DNA from: Candidatus Altimarinota bacterium
GTDB lineage: Bacteria; Patescibacteriota; Gracilibacteria; UBA4473
Direction of reading: 5' to 3'
Length of the DNA stretch: 64,000 bases
Assembly (NCBI GenBank): GCA_021734785.1
Contig: JAIPIF010000006.1
Location: 1-64,000, forward strand
Shown here piece after piece: positions 8,640 to 16,257 of the stretch (position 1 is the stretch's first letter; the number at the start of each line of letters is the position of its first letter). The notes under the pieces are model-generated. The model searched no databases, was not told where the DNA came from, and worked only from the letters and a program-made list of their open reading frames with translations. The translations under genes were made by a program, and so were the position numbers.

Positions 8640-8787
8640 CAGCCCGCAATGTACCGCATTTCCCGCGGAAAGAAAACTTGATTTCAGCCCGAAAAAATTT
8701 AAAATTCCCACGCTTTTTGGAGCACCGTTGCCCCCAACCCGGGGCCCTCGCGAAATCGAAGATTTCGTGGGGAGAGGAGGAGCCACC

Positions 8788-8845
8788 AAGCCAGCAAAGT
8801 CCTCCGCGACAGCGGAGAACGAAGCGCGCGCAGGTGAGCGACGAC
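8788..8845 (+). repeat. Dispersed intergenic repeat, copy A
   Basis: Contains AAGCCAGC-AAGT-CTCCGC...GCGGAGAAC...GCGCAGG. About 80% identical by eye to 22807-22875. Both copies abut a tRNA or a tRNA-like sequence. The CTCCGC/GCGGAG arms make a hairpin. Confidence 0.65.
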
Positions 8846-8930
8846 GATGGGGCGTGGCCCACCGCTGAGCGGGGTTTCACTTCGTTCAACAAGTGGTAAG
8901 GCATCCCGCCTTGGCGGGACATTCGGGGGT
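8846..8930 (+). pseudogene. tRNA-Gln-derived pseudo-tRNA with swapped anticodon arm
   Basis: Bases ATGGGGCGTGGCC (8847-8859) match the tRNA-Gln 5' end; after a ~30-base palindromic insertion the match resumes with CAAGTGGTAAGGCA, but the anticodon arm CCAGG-TTTTGGT-CCTGG is replaced by TCCCGC-CTTG-GCGGGA, then CATTCGGGGGT matches again up to the T-loop, where it stops. So it is a broken duplicate of the tRNA gene at 9266. Confidence 0.65.
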
Positions 8931-9209
8931 GAGTATAATAAAAATATCAATTATAGTGTCTACATCCTCAAGAGCAAAAAAGACGATCGATACTACATCG
9001 GTCAGACAAACAATCTCAAAGAGCGACTTCGTCGACACGACACCGGACAAGTTCTTTCAACAAAACATCGACGACCATTCATTCTCCTTCATGCAGAAGT
9101 CTTCGAGAAAAGATCTGAAGCAATGAAACGAGAAAAATATCTCAAATCACTCAAAGGAGGAAGTGAATGGAAGAGGCTTGAAAAACAATGGAGCACGATC
9201 AAACGGTAA
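8847..9209 (+). CDS. GIY-YIG nuclease-domain protein
   Basis: The C-terminal ~88 residues are a complete small GIY-YIG domain: NYSVYILKSKKDDRYYIGQT, then KERLRRH and the closing EAMKREKYLKSL typical of the UhbP/UPF0213-like group; catalytic Tyr, Arg and Glu candidates are visible. The only in-frame ATG (8847) lies in the pseudo-tRNA upstream, before the promoter -10 box, so the true start is uncertain: a message starting near 8946 would open with ATC. Either a leaderless non-AUG start is used or the gene has lost its start. The gene is flanked by 32-base direct repeats (8895-8926, 9205-9236) and sits directly before tRNA-Gln, as expected for a homing-type element. Confidence 0.7.
   Translation: MGRGPPLSGVSLRSTSGKASRLGGTFGGEYNKNINYSVYILKSKKDDRYYIGQTNNLKERLRRHDTGQVLSTKHRRPFILLHAEVFEKRSEAMKREKYLKSLKGGSEWKRLEKQWSTIKR
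8911..8939 (+). promoter_or_regulatory. Promoter inside the pseudo-tRNA, driving the GIY-YIG gene
   Basis: TTGGCG at 8911-8916 (in the swapped hairpin), 17-base spacer, perfect TATAAT at 8934-8939. The expected transcription start is near 8946, at the beginning of the conserved GIY-YIG protein region. Confidence 0.6.
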
Positions 9210-9236
9210 GGCATCCCGCCTTGGCGGGACATTCGG
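9205..9236 (+). repeat. Second copy of the 32-base tRNA-Gln-derived repeat
   Basis: Identical to 8895-8926: GGTAAGGCA, hairpin TCCCGCCTTGGCGGGA, CATTCGG. It covers the end of the GIY-YIG gene (stop at 9207-9209). Distance between copies is 310 bases. Confidence 0.85.
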
Positions 9237-9249
9237 AAGACGATACAAT
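9221..9249 (+). promoter_or_regulatory. Promoter of tRNA-Gln, made from the repeat
   Basis: TTGGCG at 9221-9226 in the repeat hairpin, 17-base spacer, TACAAT at 9244-9249, 16 bases before the tRNA. Same geometry as at 8911-8939. Confidence 0.6.
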
Positions 9250-9265
9250 GCACATACAAAAACAA

Positions 9266-9337
9266 TGGGGCGTGGCCAAGTGGTAAGGCACCAGGTTTTG
9301 GTCCTGGCATTCGGGGGTTCGAATCCCTCCGCCCCAA
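9266..9337 (+). tRNA. tRNA-Gln (TTG)
   Basis: Acceptor TGGGGCG pairs with CGCCCCA, discriminator A, anticodon arm CCAGG-TTTTGGT-CCTGG (anticodon TTG), T-arm GGGGGTTCGAATCCCTC, encoded CCA at 9338-9340. Reads CAA/CAG. Confidence 0.95.
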
Positions 9338-9349
9338 CCAAAAAATTTC

Positions 9350-9381
9350 GGGAGGCCCTTGTGGTCTCACGAGGTTTTTTC
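9350..9381 (+). terminator. Terminator after tRNA-Gln
   Basis: CGGGAGGCC pairs with GGTCTCACG (one mismatch) around CTTGT, followed by GAGG and six T. Confidence 0.6.
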
Positions 9382-9391
9382 TTTGTGTGGG

Positions 9392-9501
9392 ATGAGAACC
9401 CCCGGGGGTTCGTGGATTTGTACTGAGAAGCGCAGCGACGAAGAGACAAATCCCTCGATTTCCCGCGAAGCGGGATGAGAGCATCCCTTCCGCCTCCGCC
9501 A
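9392..9501 (+). repeat. Degenerate tRNA-Gln tail copy with shared 42-base module
   Basis: Starts with the palindrome GAACCCCCGGGGGTTC (T-arm-like), continues with GGATTTGT...ACAAATCC and the CCCGCGAAGCGGG hairpin, and ends ATCCCTTCCGCCTCCGCCA at 9483-9501, an acceptor-like tail with CCA. Bases 9447-9488 are identical to 482-523 behind tRNA-Ser. The ~200 bases after it hold small palindromes (GACGAGCGAAGCGAGGACG) and no gene. Confidence 0.65.
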
Positions 9502-9704
9502 AAAACTTCGGCGAGATAGGCCGCTCCAGCCAGCACTGCACATGCGGCAAACGACGAGCGAAGCGAGGACGTGAACCGGATGAATGTGTTGTCCTAAATT
9601 TATTTCAGGACCCAGTTTAAAATAGGAAATCCTTTTTTCCTGGATTCCAAATCAAGTTTGGAATGACGAAATCAGAGGGAAAACAATTCTCCCCTGAAAA
9701 TAAT

Positions 9705-9732
9705 TTGCCTCCTTCTTTTTTCTGGGTACACT
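9705..9732 (+). promoter_or_regulatory. Promoter of the YceI gene
   Basis: TTGCCT at 9705-9710, 16-base spacer, TACACT at 9727-9732, 21 bases before the ATG. Confidence 0.5.
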
Positions 9733-9753
9733 CAGATCACTTTTTGAAAAATC

Positions 9754-10386
9754 ATGACGAAATCTCTGCTCGGTCTCACAATTGTTTCTGTGTTTGGTTT
9801 TGTACTCATGGGATGTCAGCCCAATTCTGTGCAAAAAGAGACACAGGCCTCTCTCGCCTCGGCTTCTGTGTCAAAGAGTTCTATCTTTTTGGACGGAAAC
9901 TACACGCTGCTGCCCAAAAACAGCCGACTTTTTTGGGAAGGAAAAAAACTGGTCGGCGGCGGCCATGAGGGATTTGTCCCGCTGAAATCGGGAACACTGC
10001 AACAAAAAGATGGAAGCGTCTCTGGAAGGTTTGTCCTCGACATGGCCGCCCTCCAGGCCACCGACACCGACAGCCAAAAACTCCACGACCATCTTCGAGC
10101 AGAAGATTTTTTTGATACAGAAACCTATCCCGAAGCCACGTTTGTTGTTCAGCAACTTCAAAAAGAATCGTCCAAATGGATGATTCGCGGGACCCTTCAG
10201 CTCAAGTCCTTTTCCCACGAGCTCGTCTTCCCGGTAAAAATGACCCCAAAGGGAACCGTCTTTCTTTTTTCGGGAGAAACTATCCTCGATCGCCGAGACT
10301 GGGAAATTGGAAACCCCCTCCTGCAGAATGAAATTCCGATTGGAATCGATATCGTGATGGAGCGAAACGTGGAAGAAGAAATCTAA
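9754..10386 (+). CDS. YceI-family lipoprotein
   Basis: 210 residues. Signal peptide with lipobox VLMGC (Cys21), so a membrane-anchored exported protein. The rest fits the YceI lipocalin-like fold: GRFVLDMAALQATDTDSQ, LHDHLRAEDFFDTETYPEAT, then GTLQLKSFSHELVFPVKM and a final DRRDWEIGNP. YceI proteins bind polyisoprenoid or similar lipids; here the ligand is unknown. The gene ends head-to-head with the VKOR gene, overlapping by four bases. Confidence 0.85.
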   Translation: MTKSLLGLTIVSVFGFVLMGCQPNSVQKETQASLASASVSKSSIFLDGNYTLLPKNSRLFWEGKKLVGGGHEGFVPLKSGTLQQKDGSVSGRFVLDMAALQATDTDSQKLHDHLRAEDFFDTETYPEATFVVQQLQKESSKWMIRGTLQLKSFSHELVFPVKMTPKGTVFLFSGETILDRRDWEIGNPLLQNEIPIGIDIVMERNVEEEI

Positions 10387-10745
10387 AGTGCCTGCACCAC
10401 CAGCAACACATTGATCAGATAAATCGCCGTGCAGACGATACAAAAGTCACGAAGACGAACATACAACAGATATGCCAGGACGAGAGAAAGGAAAAGGACT
10501 CCCCAGGCGATTGGGGTAAAAATGGTCTCTGGCAAAAACGGAATACTCCCGTACCACACCAGCCCAAACACCGGATTGGGAATGCCCAAGATTTTGCCGT
10601 ACCGACTGCCAAAAACCCGCGTACAGGAGGCGTTTCGTCCCAGATCACACCAGGCACGAAACCGCTTTTTTTGTTGAGAACGAATGTGAATCCAAAGGGC
10701 AGATGCCGAGAGTGCAAATCCGAGAATGGAGAGAAAAAGCTGCAT
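10383..10745 (-). CDS. VKOR-family protein
   Basis: 120 residues from ATG 10745, four membrane helices. The family signature is complete: Cys33 and Cys41 in the loop, S47 (SRYG), GIPNPVFGLVWY, and the redox pair C102-I-V-C105 (DFCIVCTAIY). Bacterial VKOR homologues reoxidise DsbA-like thiol oxidases with quinone and so drive disulfide formation in exported proteins, fitting the many Cys-rich secreted proteins in this window. No fused or adjacent thioredoxin domain is seen. A longer frame reaches 10910 but lacks VKOR similarity upstream. Confidence 0.85.
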   Translation of the reverse strand: MQLFLSILGFALSASALWIHIRSQQKKRFRAWCDLGRNASCTRVFGSRYGKILGIPNPVFGLVWYGSIPFLPETIFTPIAWGVLFLSLVLAYLLYVRLRDFCIVCTAIYLINVLLVVQAL

Positions 10746-10924
10746 TGCTCTGACCGTACAAAAAGAAGCAGAAAAAAACAATTTTTGAGGAAAAGCAGAG
10801 AAAAAAACCCTTGATTTCTTCTTTTCATCCCGTAGGGTCAAAGTGTCTTCCCGCTGAAAATCGCTCTGGACCTTCGTCGAAGAGACCTTTTCGATTTCCC
10901 GGGAAATCACATCACCCCCTTCTC

Positions 10925-11383
10925 ATGAAAATCCCTGAACCAATCCCCGGCTTCGACGCTCCGACCTACCTTCTTTTTGCGGATAAACTTTCCGCGCGTC
11001 TCTTTTGCGGCAAAAACCGGACGTTTGAGCTTTTGGAAAAATTCCATTCAAAAGAACTCCCGCTCCGAGATACCGAAAAAAATCAAAAGATCGACACTGC
11101 CACCGGCGTGCACGACGCCGTGGAGGACGAACATCTCAAGGAACGGGCTCGTGACCGATTTTTCGATTTTCTGGGGGAAAAACTGTTTGATGCTTGGAAA
11201 GAAGAAAAATTTAAAGAGCTGTTTGTCGCGGTCCCCGAAACAGAGAAAAATCTGTTTCTCCAAAAACTCCATCCCGAACTCCATGCCAGTCTCCTTTGTG
11301 TGATTCCCAAAACGCTCACCCGTGTCAGCGAAGCAGAACTCCTGGACATTGTCCACAAAGAATGTGAGGCCCTTCAGGACTGA
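10925..11383 (+). CDS. Host-attachment/baeRF-like protein
   Basis: 152 residues from ATG 10925. The pattern LLFADKLSARLFCGK, a central ATGVHDAVEDEHLKERARDRFFDFLGEKL, FKELFVAVPETEKNLFLQKL and LCVIPKTLTRVSEAELLDIV matches the family called 'protein required for attachment to host cells', a bacterial relative of the eRF1 middle domain. The central conserved region may interact with ribosomes or nucleic acid; the biological role is not known. The end overlaps the convergent App1-like gene by ten bases. Confidence 0.5.
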   Translation: MKIPEPIPGFDAPTYLLFADKLSARLFCGKNRTFELLEKFHSKELPLRDTEKNQKIDTATGVHDAVEDEHLKERARDRFFDFLGEKLFDAWKEEKFKELFVAVPETEKNLFLQKLHPELHASLLCVIPKTLTRVSEAELLDIVHKECEALQD

Positions 11384-12435
11384 TCCGGCACCAACCCGTG
11401 TTTTTGGGCATGCTGCATTGCCTCCGCCGTGTCCTCAAAAAAGAGAAGTGTCACACCGCGTTCTGCCATTTGTTGAACCAGTCGACGCATCCGTGTGTGC
11501 TGGGCTCTCTGGCGAACATCACGAATGTAAATAGCACGAATACGGTGGGGAAATTGGGTGGCCAGCTGTGTATAAAAAAAGACGTCTTTTTGGCCACTAT
11601 CGCCGACCAAGACAAATGAAAGATCCGGGAAATCGCGCAGAATTCGCTGGAGCTTTTCTTCTTTGTGGTGATGTCGCCGTCGCATCGTGAAAAAGGTGTG
11701 AATGTGTTTTCGAAAATCCCGAAGGAGCAAAATCCCTTTTGGAAATTGCTGAAATTTAAGAAAATCCACGAGCAAATCGTACACATTCCACTCACTGCTG
11801 GAGACGTAAAAAAATGGATTTTTTCCTTTTTGCTCGAGCACGGTATAAAAATCAGAGGCCCCTGGAAAAGGATTGCGCGTCAGGGCATTTTTAAACAGCA
11901 TCAGATGCATCTTCCGGAGAAAGCGCGTCGCGTGGGAAATGAGCACCGTGTCATCCAGATCAGAGATCACGCCAAAATCTGCGCGGGGATCAGAAATCAG
12001 GACTTCACTTGTGGCGACGAAGTCGGGAAATTCCTTGCCAATTTCTCCCACCAGCCGGAGAGAAATACGGTGCCATCCGGGAGCGGGCTGTGATTTGGGG
12101 GAGAAAGAAAATGCTGCGAAAAACTGGCCATTTCGATCCGTGGGGACGACTTTTTTTTGTGCATCAAAGGAGATCTCCACCCGAGCATCGGGAATCACCC
12201 CGCCCCAGTACCGCCGGAGAACATTGAGGATATTTCCCCAGAGGGAAGTGTCTGCGTGCGGTTTTTTGAGGCCACGCTCCTCCAGCACGTGTCCCGAGAG
12301 CGTAAAACCCTCCGACGTCGCATACGTCCGGTACGGCACGATGACAGGCTGATCCAGGTATCCCCAGCGCCGTTTGAAGTACGTCTTGATCTTACTCAGT
12401 GGCCAGAGCAGAATACTTGTGAGTTTGGGGCTCAT
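11374..12435 (-). CDS. App1-like phosphatidate phosphatase family protein
   Basis: 353 residues. N-terminal ~145 residues form a beta-rich domain (VIVPYRTYATSEGFTLSG, GWHRISLRLVG); the C-terminal half is a HAD-type App1 catalytic domain with SDLDDTVLIS (D159, D161), YVSSSEWNVYDLL, the Lys of HHKEEKLQRIL and FVLVGDSGQKD. Yeast App1 dephosphorylates phosphatidate to diacylglycerol. It is divergent from the lipid kinase gene with a 22-base gap, and the two could act in opposite directions on diacylglycerol/phosphatidate; this is inference from context. Confidence 0.75.
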   Translation of the reverse strand: MSPKLTSILLWPLSKIKTYFKRRWGYLDQPVIVPYRTYATSEGFTLSGHVLEERGLKKPHADTSLWGNILNVLRRYWGGVIPDARVEISFDAQKKVVPTDRNGQFFAAFSFSPKSQPAPGWHRISLRLVGEIGKEFPDFVATSEVLISDPRADFGVISDLDDTVLISHATRFLRKMHLMLFKNALTRNPFPGASDFYTVLEQKGKNPFFYVSSSEWNVYDLLVDFLKFQQFPKGILLLRDFRKHIHTFFTMRRRHHHKEEKLQRILRDFPDLSFVLVGDSGQKDVFFYTQLATQFPHRIRAIYIRDVRQRAQHTRMRRLVQQMAERGVTLLFFEDTAEAMQHAQKHGLVPDQS

Positions 12436-12457
12436 GCGCTACGGTTATAGCCCAAAA

Positions 12458-13351
12458 ATGCAGTTTTCTCCAGTCCTTTTTGTCCTCAATCCAGTTTCTG
12501 GCGGCTCGAGAAAAAGAATTCTCCAACAACAACTCCGCCGCTGGGGGCAAAAAACGTCTCTCCGATATACGACGTGGAAAACCACGGGAAAAAATGATGT
12601 GCAAAAACTTCAGACGGTTTTAAAACAAAAAAAACCCGCAGCCGTTATTGCCATCGGAGGAGACGGAACGGTCAACCTGGTCGCCCAGGCATTGCTCCGA
12701 TCTAAAAAGAAAATTCCCATTGGAATCCTCCCGGCTGGATCGGCCAATGCCCTCGCCGGAGAACTCGGCATTCCGCTGCAGACACAGCCGGCGCTCAGGG
12801 TTTTGGAAGAAAAAAATACGACGCCATTTGATGTGCTGGAAGTCAACGGGGCTCCCTGCCTGCACTTAGCGGACATTGGCGCCAATGCCGAAATTATTCG
12901 ACAGTTTCATGGGCAATCGCTTCGAGGCTGGCTGGGGTATCTCTGGCATTTTTGGAAACAGTACTTCCAGCATCGGGCAAAGAAATTTGAAATCCAGATG
13001 GGGCAAGAAACGCATACCACACGCGCACACATGGTCATCATCGCCAATGGATCCCAGTACGGCACCGGCGCACAGATCAATCCCCACGGAGAATTTCACG
13101 ACGGAAAATTTGAAGTGGTAGAGGTGCGCCCCTTTTCCCGTTGGAAATTTCCACTGTATTTTTTTCAGGCTCTGCGAGGAGGACTGCATCGGCGGTCATT
13201 TTTTTCGGTGCAGTCGGGGGAAAAAGTCGAAATCCAAAACCGCGCCAGTGCGCCGCTCCAGGTCGATGGCGAACCCCAGGGACGGCCGGAAAAAATCAGC
13301 GTGGAGATTCACAAGCGGGTCCTCCAGTTTCTCGTCCCAAAGAAAAAATAA
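12458..13351 (+). CDS. Diacylglycerol kinase-type lipid kinase
   Basis: 297 residues from ATG 12458 (MQFSPVLFVLNPVSGG). ATP-binding GGDGT at residues 67-71, followed by GILPAGSANALAGELG and a C-terminal beta-sandwich with HMVIIANGSQYGTG and LQVDGEPQG, all typical of the YegS/DgkB/LCB5 family. It phosphorylates a lipid hydroxyl, probably diacylglycerol. A start 84 bases earlier would run into the divergent neighbour and is unlikely. Confidence 0.85.
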   Translation: MQFSPVLFVLNPVSGGSRKRILQQQLRRWGQKTSLRYTTWKTTGKNDVQKLQTVLKQKKPAAVIAIGGDGTVNLVAQALLRSKKKIPIGILPAGSANALAGELGIPLQTQPALRVLEEKNTTPFDVLEVNGAPCLHLADIGANAEIIRQFHGQSLRGWLGYLWHFWKQYFQHRAKKFEIQMGQETHTTRAHMVIIANGSQYGTGAQINPHGEFHDGKFEVVEVRPFSRWKFPLYFFQALRGGLHRRSFFSVQSGEKVEIQNRASAPLQVDGEPQGRPEKISVEIHKRVLQFLVPKKK

Positions 13352-13386
13352 AAAGGAAAAAATCTCTTGCGATTGGAAGAAGTTTG

Positions 13387-13415
13387 TTGCGAGGAAAAGA
13401 AGGTTTTTGTAGGAT
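13387..13415 (+). promoter_or_regulatory. Promoter of alr
   Basis: TTGCGA at 13387-13392, 17-base spacer, TAGGAT at 13410-13415, 12 bases before the ATG, leaving almost no leader. Confidence 0.55.
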
Positions 13416-13427
13416 AGCACTAAAATC

Positions 13428-14579
13428 ATGCACCACACTTCGTACATCGAACTCAGTCGCTCGGCGCTGAAAAATAACATTCAGTTTGTCAAAGAGCATC
13501 TGCACAGCAACTGCCGCTTTTCGTCAGTGATTAAGGGGAATGCATACGGACACGGGATCGAGCTCTTTGTCCCTCTGGCAGAACGCTGTGGTGTCCGACA
13601 TTTTTCGGTCTTCAGTGCCGACGAAGCGCTGCGAGCTCTGCGGGCCAGTCAAAAAAAACCCGACATCCTGATCATGGGCATGGTCGAAGGAGACTCGCTG
13701 GAGTGGGCGATCAAAAATGGTATCGAGTTTTTTGTCTCTGATCCAAATCGGTTTCACAAAGCCATCCAGATCGCAAAAAAACTCAAAACAAAAGCCAAAA
13801 TACATGTGGAGGTGGAGACAGGCATGCATCGGACAGGGTTTTCACGCAAAGAATTTGAAATGCTCTTTCCTTTTTTGAAACGGGAAAAAAAGTTTTTTCA
13901 CTTTCGGGGACTCTGTACTCATTTCGCGGGAGCCGAGAGTATTGCCAATTATTATCGGATCAAGAAACAACGCACCCATTTCGCGCAGGCGCAAAAAAAG
14001 CTGCAGGGAGAAGGCCTCAAGCCGAAATATTTTCACGTAGCCTGCTCAGCCGCGGCACTGCGATATCCCGCGACGCAGATGGATCTGGCACGAATTGGAA
14101 TCCTGCAGTACGGATTTTTTCCGAGCAATGAAATCCGCATCGAAATGATGCGCAAGAAAAAACGATACATCAGCCCGCTGACAAAAATTCTCAGCTGGAA
14201 AAGTGAAATCATGGCGGTCAAAGAAGTACGGAAAGGAAACTTTGTCGGATATGGAAACTTTTTTTTGGCAAATGAAGACATGCGCGTGGCAGCAATCCCG
14301 GTCGGCTATGGACAAGGATTTAGCCGCTCGATGAGCAATCGCGGAAATGTCCTCATTCATGGGAGACATGCCTCCGTCATCGGCACAGTCAACATGAACA
14401 TGATGATGGTCGATGTGACGCATCTGGAAAATGTGGAAAAAGGCGACGAGGTCGTGCTGATCGGCCAGCAGGGAAACAATGAGATTTCTGTCGCGTCTTT
14501 TGGGGAAATGAGCGAGCAGATGAACTACGAACTCCTCACGCGTCTGCCGTCGGAAATTCCGCGGAAGATTACGGAGTAA
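13428..14579 (+). CDS. alr: Alanine racemase
   Basis: 383 residues, usual length. PLP-binding Lys36 lies in SVIKGNAYGHG; the C-terminal catalytic Tyr is in FVGYGNFF; HVEVETGMHRTGF and CTHFAGAES are conserved barrel segments, and ARIGILQYGFFPS carries the PLP-phosphate region. Converts L- to D-alanine for peptidoglycan, so the organism probably makes its own cell wall precursor. Own promoter, own terminator; a single-gene unit. Confidence 0.95.
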   Translation: MHHTSYIELSRSALKNNIQFVKEHLHSNCRFSSVIKGNAYGHGIELFVPLAERCGVRHFSVFSADEALRALRASQKKPDILIMGMVEGDSLEWAIKNGIEFFVSDPNRFHKAIQIAKKLKTKAKIHVEVETGMHRTGFSRKEFEMLFPFLKREKKFFHFRGLCTHFAGAESIANYYRIKKQRTHFAQAQKKLQGEGLKPKYFHVACSAAALRYPATQMDLARIGILQYGFFPSNEIRIEMMRKKKRYISPLTKILSWKSEIMAVKEVRKGNFVGYGNFFLANEDMRVAAIPVGYGQGFSRSMSNRGNVLIHGRHASVIGTVNMNMMMVDVTHLENVEKGDEVVLIGQQGNNEISVASFGEMSEQMNYELLTRLPSEIPRKITE

Positions 14580-14587
14580 TTTTTGGG

Positions 14588-14622
14588 GAAAGAAAAAAAG
14601 ACCCGCAGAGAGCCGGTCTTTT
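14588..14622 (+). terminator. Bidirectional terminator between alr and the acidic protein gene
   Basis: AAAAAGACC pairs with GGTCTTTTT across an 11-base loop; A-run on the left, T-run on the right, so it can serve both convergent genes. Confidence 0.75.
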
Positions 14623-14649
14623 TTGTGTGCGAAATAAATTTCCAAACAA

Positions 14650-15132
14650 TTATTCCATTCCCATTTCCCCCTCCATGTTCATCTCCATCTCCCCTTCCAT
14701 TTCTGTTTCACCGGAAGAAAACCATCCTTTGATCGTGGCCCAGATATTCGTAAAGAATTTCGCCACGGCATTTGTTTCGGATTCCATGGAATCGTCCTCC
14801 ATATCTTCGTCAGCATCTTCTTCATTATCCATGTCTTCGTCGGCATCCGCATTTGCTTCTGCTTCGGCCGCCACGTCTTCTTCTGTCATCACCGGAATCT
14901 CAACCGTGTCCATCATGTCTTCCATCATTGTTTCTTCCTCCATCTCCATCTCAAGGGAGGCATCTGTATTTTCTTCTGCCTGGACGTCAACCTCCTCTAG
15001 GGGAACTTGCGCGTCCATCATCACTTCTGCCTCGGCGTCCATTTCTCCCTCGACCTGTGCCGCCACAGAAGAAAGTGGCAGAAGGAATGCGCAAAAAGCA
15101 AGTGCTACAAAGCCGGTCATTGTTTTTTTCAT
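14650..15132 (-). CDS. Secreted, highly acidic Met/Glu/Asp-rich protein
   Basis: 160 residues with a signal peptide (MKKTMTGFVALAFCAFLLP, cleavage near SSVAAQ). The mature part is almost wholly acidic and Met-rich (DADEDMDNEEDADEDMEDD), low-complexity, with one short hydrophobic/aromatic island (VAKFFTNIWATIKGWF) near residue 130 and another Met/Glu run at the end. It shares leader and the island (compare DFFLNLWLEIKSWF) with the cupredoxin gene upstream, so the two are related. A metal-binding or surface-charge role is possible but unproven. Confidence 0.7.
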   Translation of the reverse strand: MKKTMTGFVALAFCAFLLPLSSVAAQVEGEMDAEAEVMMDAQVPLEEVDVQAEENTDASLEMEMEEETMMEDMMDTVEIPVMTEEDVAAEAEANADADEDMDNEEDADEDMEDDSMESETNAVAKFFTNIWATIKGWFSSGETEMEGEMEMNMEGEMGME

Positions 15133-15260
15133 GAAAAGAAAGTTAAAAAATAAAACTCATGAAAGAAAGATCATACAATTAATAGGCAACAAGCCACAAA
15201 AGTCAAGAAAAGAACGATGGAACAAAAGGAAAAGGGCTTTTTTCTTCCGCGTTTTGGCCA

Positions 15261-15290
15261 AAAAAAGCCGCGGAGAATTCCGCGGCTTTT
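15261..15290 (-). terminator. Terminator after the cupredoxin gene
   Basis: AAAAGCCGCGGA-GAA-TTCCGCGGCTTTT is a near-perfect hairpin; on the minus strand a seven-T run follows. It also has a T-run on the plus strand. Confidence 0.85.
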
Positions 15291-15312
15291 AAAAAAGAGA
15301 TGTGGGAAAAAG

Positions 15313-16233
15313 CTATTGAACCGCTGCCTCCCCAGAAGCATTCATTTCAGCCTCCCCACGGACACTCGAATTGGCTTCCTCTTCGTTTTGCATGTCTGTC
15401 TCGGCTTCTGCCTCTGTTTCTGCTTCGAGATTAGCATTGACGTCGACATTGGTATTTTGCTCAAACCAACTTTTGATCTCGAGCCAAAGATTGAGAAAAA
15501 AATCTGATGCTGCTTTCTGCGTTTTCTCCATTTTGTCTTCGACTTCTTCATATTCGCATTCGCCACGGACATCACCATGAGCTTCGTGCTCGGCCCAGGC
15601 ATCTTCTGAAATTTTGATAGTCTCTCGGGCCTCGGCATTGCCGGAGGGAATGTGACAAATCGTAATCATGGCTTCTTCGTTTTCATCCTCATCTTCATCT
15701 TCCTCCTCATCAACAGCGACCTCCGTCTGTGACTCCATGTCTGCTTCATTATTTACATCAATCTGCGCTGTAGGTGTATCGGAAGTCAAAACAACAACGG
15801 TTCCTTCCATGCCGGGATGAATCGTACATTCGTACTCGTACGTCCCAGAGGATTCAAACGTGTGAGTAAACGTCTCGCCTCGTGCGAGCCGAACATCTGC
15901 GCCAAAGCCCGTCACCGTGTGGGCAAATGCATCTGTATTTTCCCACTGAATGGTTTCTCCTGCCGTAATCGTAATCTGCGAAGGATCAAATTGATCGCCA
16001 CTCAGCTCTACCTTCGCATCGATGGTCATGTCAGCAGGCGGTACCGTCTGAAATTGGAGATTTCCACGGACATCTGCCTCCGCATTGCCGGGAACCGTGA
16101 CCGAACCTTCTGTCTGCATTTCTGCTTCTGTGTCAGCATCGAGAGAAGTATCAAGCTGTGCCGTGACAGAAGAAAACGGCAAAAGAAATGCACTGAAAAC
16201 CAGTGCGATGAAACCGGGAATATATTTTCTCAT
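15313..16233 (-). CDS. Secreted cupredoxin with acidic C-terminal region
   Basis: 306 residues. Signal peptide (MRKYIPGFIALVFSAFLLPF), then a plastocyanin-like domain at about residues 73-150 with all type-1 copper ligands: H105 (AFAHTV), C136, H139 and M142 (YECTIHPGMEG). After it comes an acidic linker, a module ITICHIPSGNAEARETIKI...AEHEAHGD found in many secreted proteins of candidate-phylum bacteria, and a C-terminal part related to the neighbouring acidic protein. Electron carrier or copper buffer outside the membrane; two copper-type efflux systems are coded farther on. Confidence 0.8.
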   Translation of the reverse strand: MRKYIPGFIALVFSAFLLPFSSVTAQLDTSLDADTEAEMQTEGSVTVPGNAEADVRGNLQFQTVPPADMTIDAKVELSGDQFDPSQITITAGETIQWENTDAFAHTVTGFGADVRLARGETFTHTFESSGTYEYECTIHPGMEGTVVVLTSDTPTAQIDVNNEADMESQTEVAVDEEEDEDEDENEEAMITICHIPSGNAEARETIKISEDAWAEHEAHGDVRGECEYEEVEDKMEKTQKAASDFFLNLWLEIKSWFEQNTNVDVNANLEAETEAEAETDMQNEEEANSSVRGEAEMNASGEAAVQ

Positions 16234-16257
16234 AAAAGAGGGGTTAAAAAATAGAAA

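Noticed and set aside
8678-8899. Protein-coding frame in the intergenic repeat upstream of the GIY-YIG gene
   Set aside because: The frame runs through repeat DNA and the pseudo-tRNA; similar chance frames occur at every tRNA flank.
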